This document shows positions 63,505 through 64,000 of a stretch of 64,000 nucleotides of DNA, one piece after another. Made by a program: the position numbers and the translations under genes. The notes below the pieces were generated by a model, which saw nothing but the letters and a program-made list of their open reading frames with translations, was not told the DNA's origin and searched no databases. How positions within the stretch are numbered: the stretch's first letter is position 1; every line of letters begins with the position of its first letter. Source of the DNA: Collinsella sp. (lineage in GTDB: Bacteria > Actinomycetota > Coriobacteriia > Coriobacteriales > Coriobacteriaceae). The DNA is taken from assembly GCA_018380195.1 (NCBI GenBank), contig JAGZUC010000001.1, forward strand, positions 89,674-153,673. The letters are read 5' to 3'.

Positions 63505-64000
63505 ATGTTTGTCGCCGAGTCCTACACCAGCCGTCATCACATCGCGATCGTTGCCATGGCATGCCTATGCGTCTTGCTGGGCGGGCCAACTTACGCCGCG
63601 GGCGCGGAGAGCCTCATCATCGCGGGCGCGACGTACTGCGAGCCGGGCGTGTCGGACCCCGGCTGGGCCTGGGCCGATGCCGACCATCTGGAGCTTGACG
63701 GCTACGCGGGCGACGCCATCGGCGCCGACGGCGACCTGGTCGTGACGCTCGCCGGGCAAAACTCGGTAACGGAGTCGCAGGCGCCCGACGCGGACATCGC
63801 GCAGTGCGGCATGGAGGTGTGGGGCAGTCTTACTCTTCGCGGCACCGGGTCCCTGGCGGCATCGGGCTCGCAGTGCGCGGTCCACGTCTCGCGGGCGCTC
63901 TTGGTGGACGGCTGCGCCGTCGATGCCCGGGCGGACGGGGCCGATATTACGGACGAGGCGGTCGCCGGCGTGATCGCCGGCGACATGGCCGTGGGCGGCG
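63505..64000 (+). CDS. Secreted/surface protein with carbohydrate-binding-type repeats, cut by the window edge
   Basis: ATG at 63505 with GGAG five bases upstream opens a frame that runs off the window (165 codons). Residues ~10-34 are a signal peptide (IAIVAMACLCVLLGGPTYAA with cleavage near AAGA). The mature part has short repeated beta-strand units, LELDGYAGDAIGADGDLVVT and MEVWGSLTLRGTGSLAASGS. This is the pattern of beta-helix/carbohydrate-binding surface proteins common in gut Actinobacteria and Firmicutes. GC-rich core-like codon use returns here, marking the right edge of the defence island. Confidence 0.75.
   Translation, partial: MFVAESYTSRHHIAIVAMACLCVLLGGPTYAAGAESLIIAGATYCEPGVSDPGWAWADADHLELDGYAGDAIGADGDLVVTLAGQNSVTESQAPDADIAQCGMEVWGSLTLRGTGSLAASGSQCAVHVSRALLVDGCAVDARADGADITDEAVAGVIAGDMAVGG

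Overview
The window reads as a chromosome segment of a human-gut Coriobacteriia, most likely Collinsella. Reasons: GC-rich core genes, an ADP-glucose glycogen cluster with paired GlgC/GlgD, a fused GH13-GH77 enzyme, a LoaP-type antiterminator in front of a polysaccharide operon, and transposases and prophage relics of the kind seen in this group. The species is inferred from protein likeness only; no rRNA is present.

Region 1 (1-28.1 kb) is housekeeping. An L,D-transpeptidase, L-serine dehydratase and metK lie on the minus strand. gltX, priA, def, fmt and rsmB follow on the plus strand. After a small FmdB-type zinc-ribbon gene comes a minus-strand alpha-glucan block: a GH13-GH77 fusion, then the operon glgB-glgP-glgC-glgD-glgA. 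GlgA and GlgB carry long Lys/Ala/Thr-rich, histone-H1-like tails. The glg operon and the GH13-GH77 gene share a TGGTAAAAC / GTTTTACCA element upstream. A HAD phosphatase and thiamine pyrophosphokinase close the block. Several intergenic spaces hold long, near-perfect inverted repeats, each with its own arm sequence.

Region 2 (28.2-31.8 kb) is a junction. An IS110 element sits just upstream of a tRNA-Ala(GGC) gene with its own promoter and terminator. A 45-codon ADP-ribosylglycohydrolase remnant and a GIY-YIG protein follow. Then comes a gene-free leader of about 0.8 kb that can fold into three strong hairpins.

Region 3 (31.8-43.3 kb) is a surface polysaccharide operon: loaP, a priming sugar-phosphate transferase, a WbuB-like glycosyltransferase, fnlA, fnlB, wzy, wzx, two glycosyltransferases, fnlC, and a broken neuB-like gene before a strong terminator. 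FnlA, FnlB and FnlC together predict UDP-L-FucNAc, so the repeat unit probably contains L-FucNAc. The fnl genes are very GC-rich, while the transferases, wzx and wzy are AT-rich, so the locus is a mosaic.

Region 4 (43.3-63.3 kb) looks like a defence island laid over decayed mobile DNA. It holds a PIN-like membrane protein, a STAND NTPase with TPRs whose N-terminus carries an amyloid-like motif matched at the C-terminus of a small neighbouring protein (with a TagF-like GT-B protein between them), an IetA/IetS ATPase-subtilase pair, a Panacea-domain protein overlapping a coiled-coil membrane protein, and a CD-NTase followed by a membrane-anchored candidate effector (CBASS). Between these lie pieces of IS256, IS1595 and IS110 transposases, a phage scaffold pseudogene and a terminase small-subunit pseudogene. 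The window ends inside a secreted protein gene.

The most promising candidate for an undescribed system is the STAND / small amyloid-motif protein / TagF-like module at 47.2-51.3 kb.
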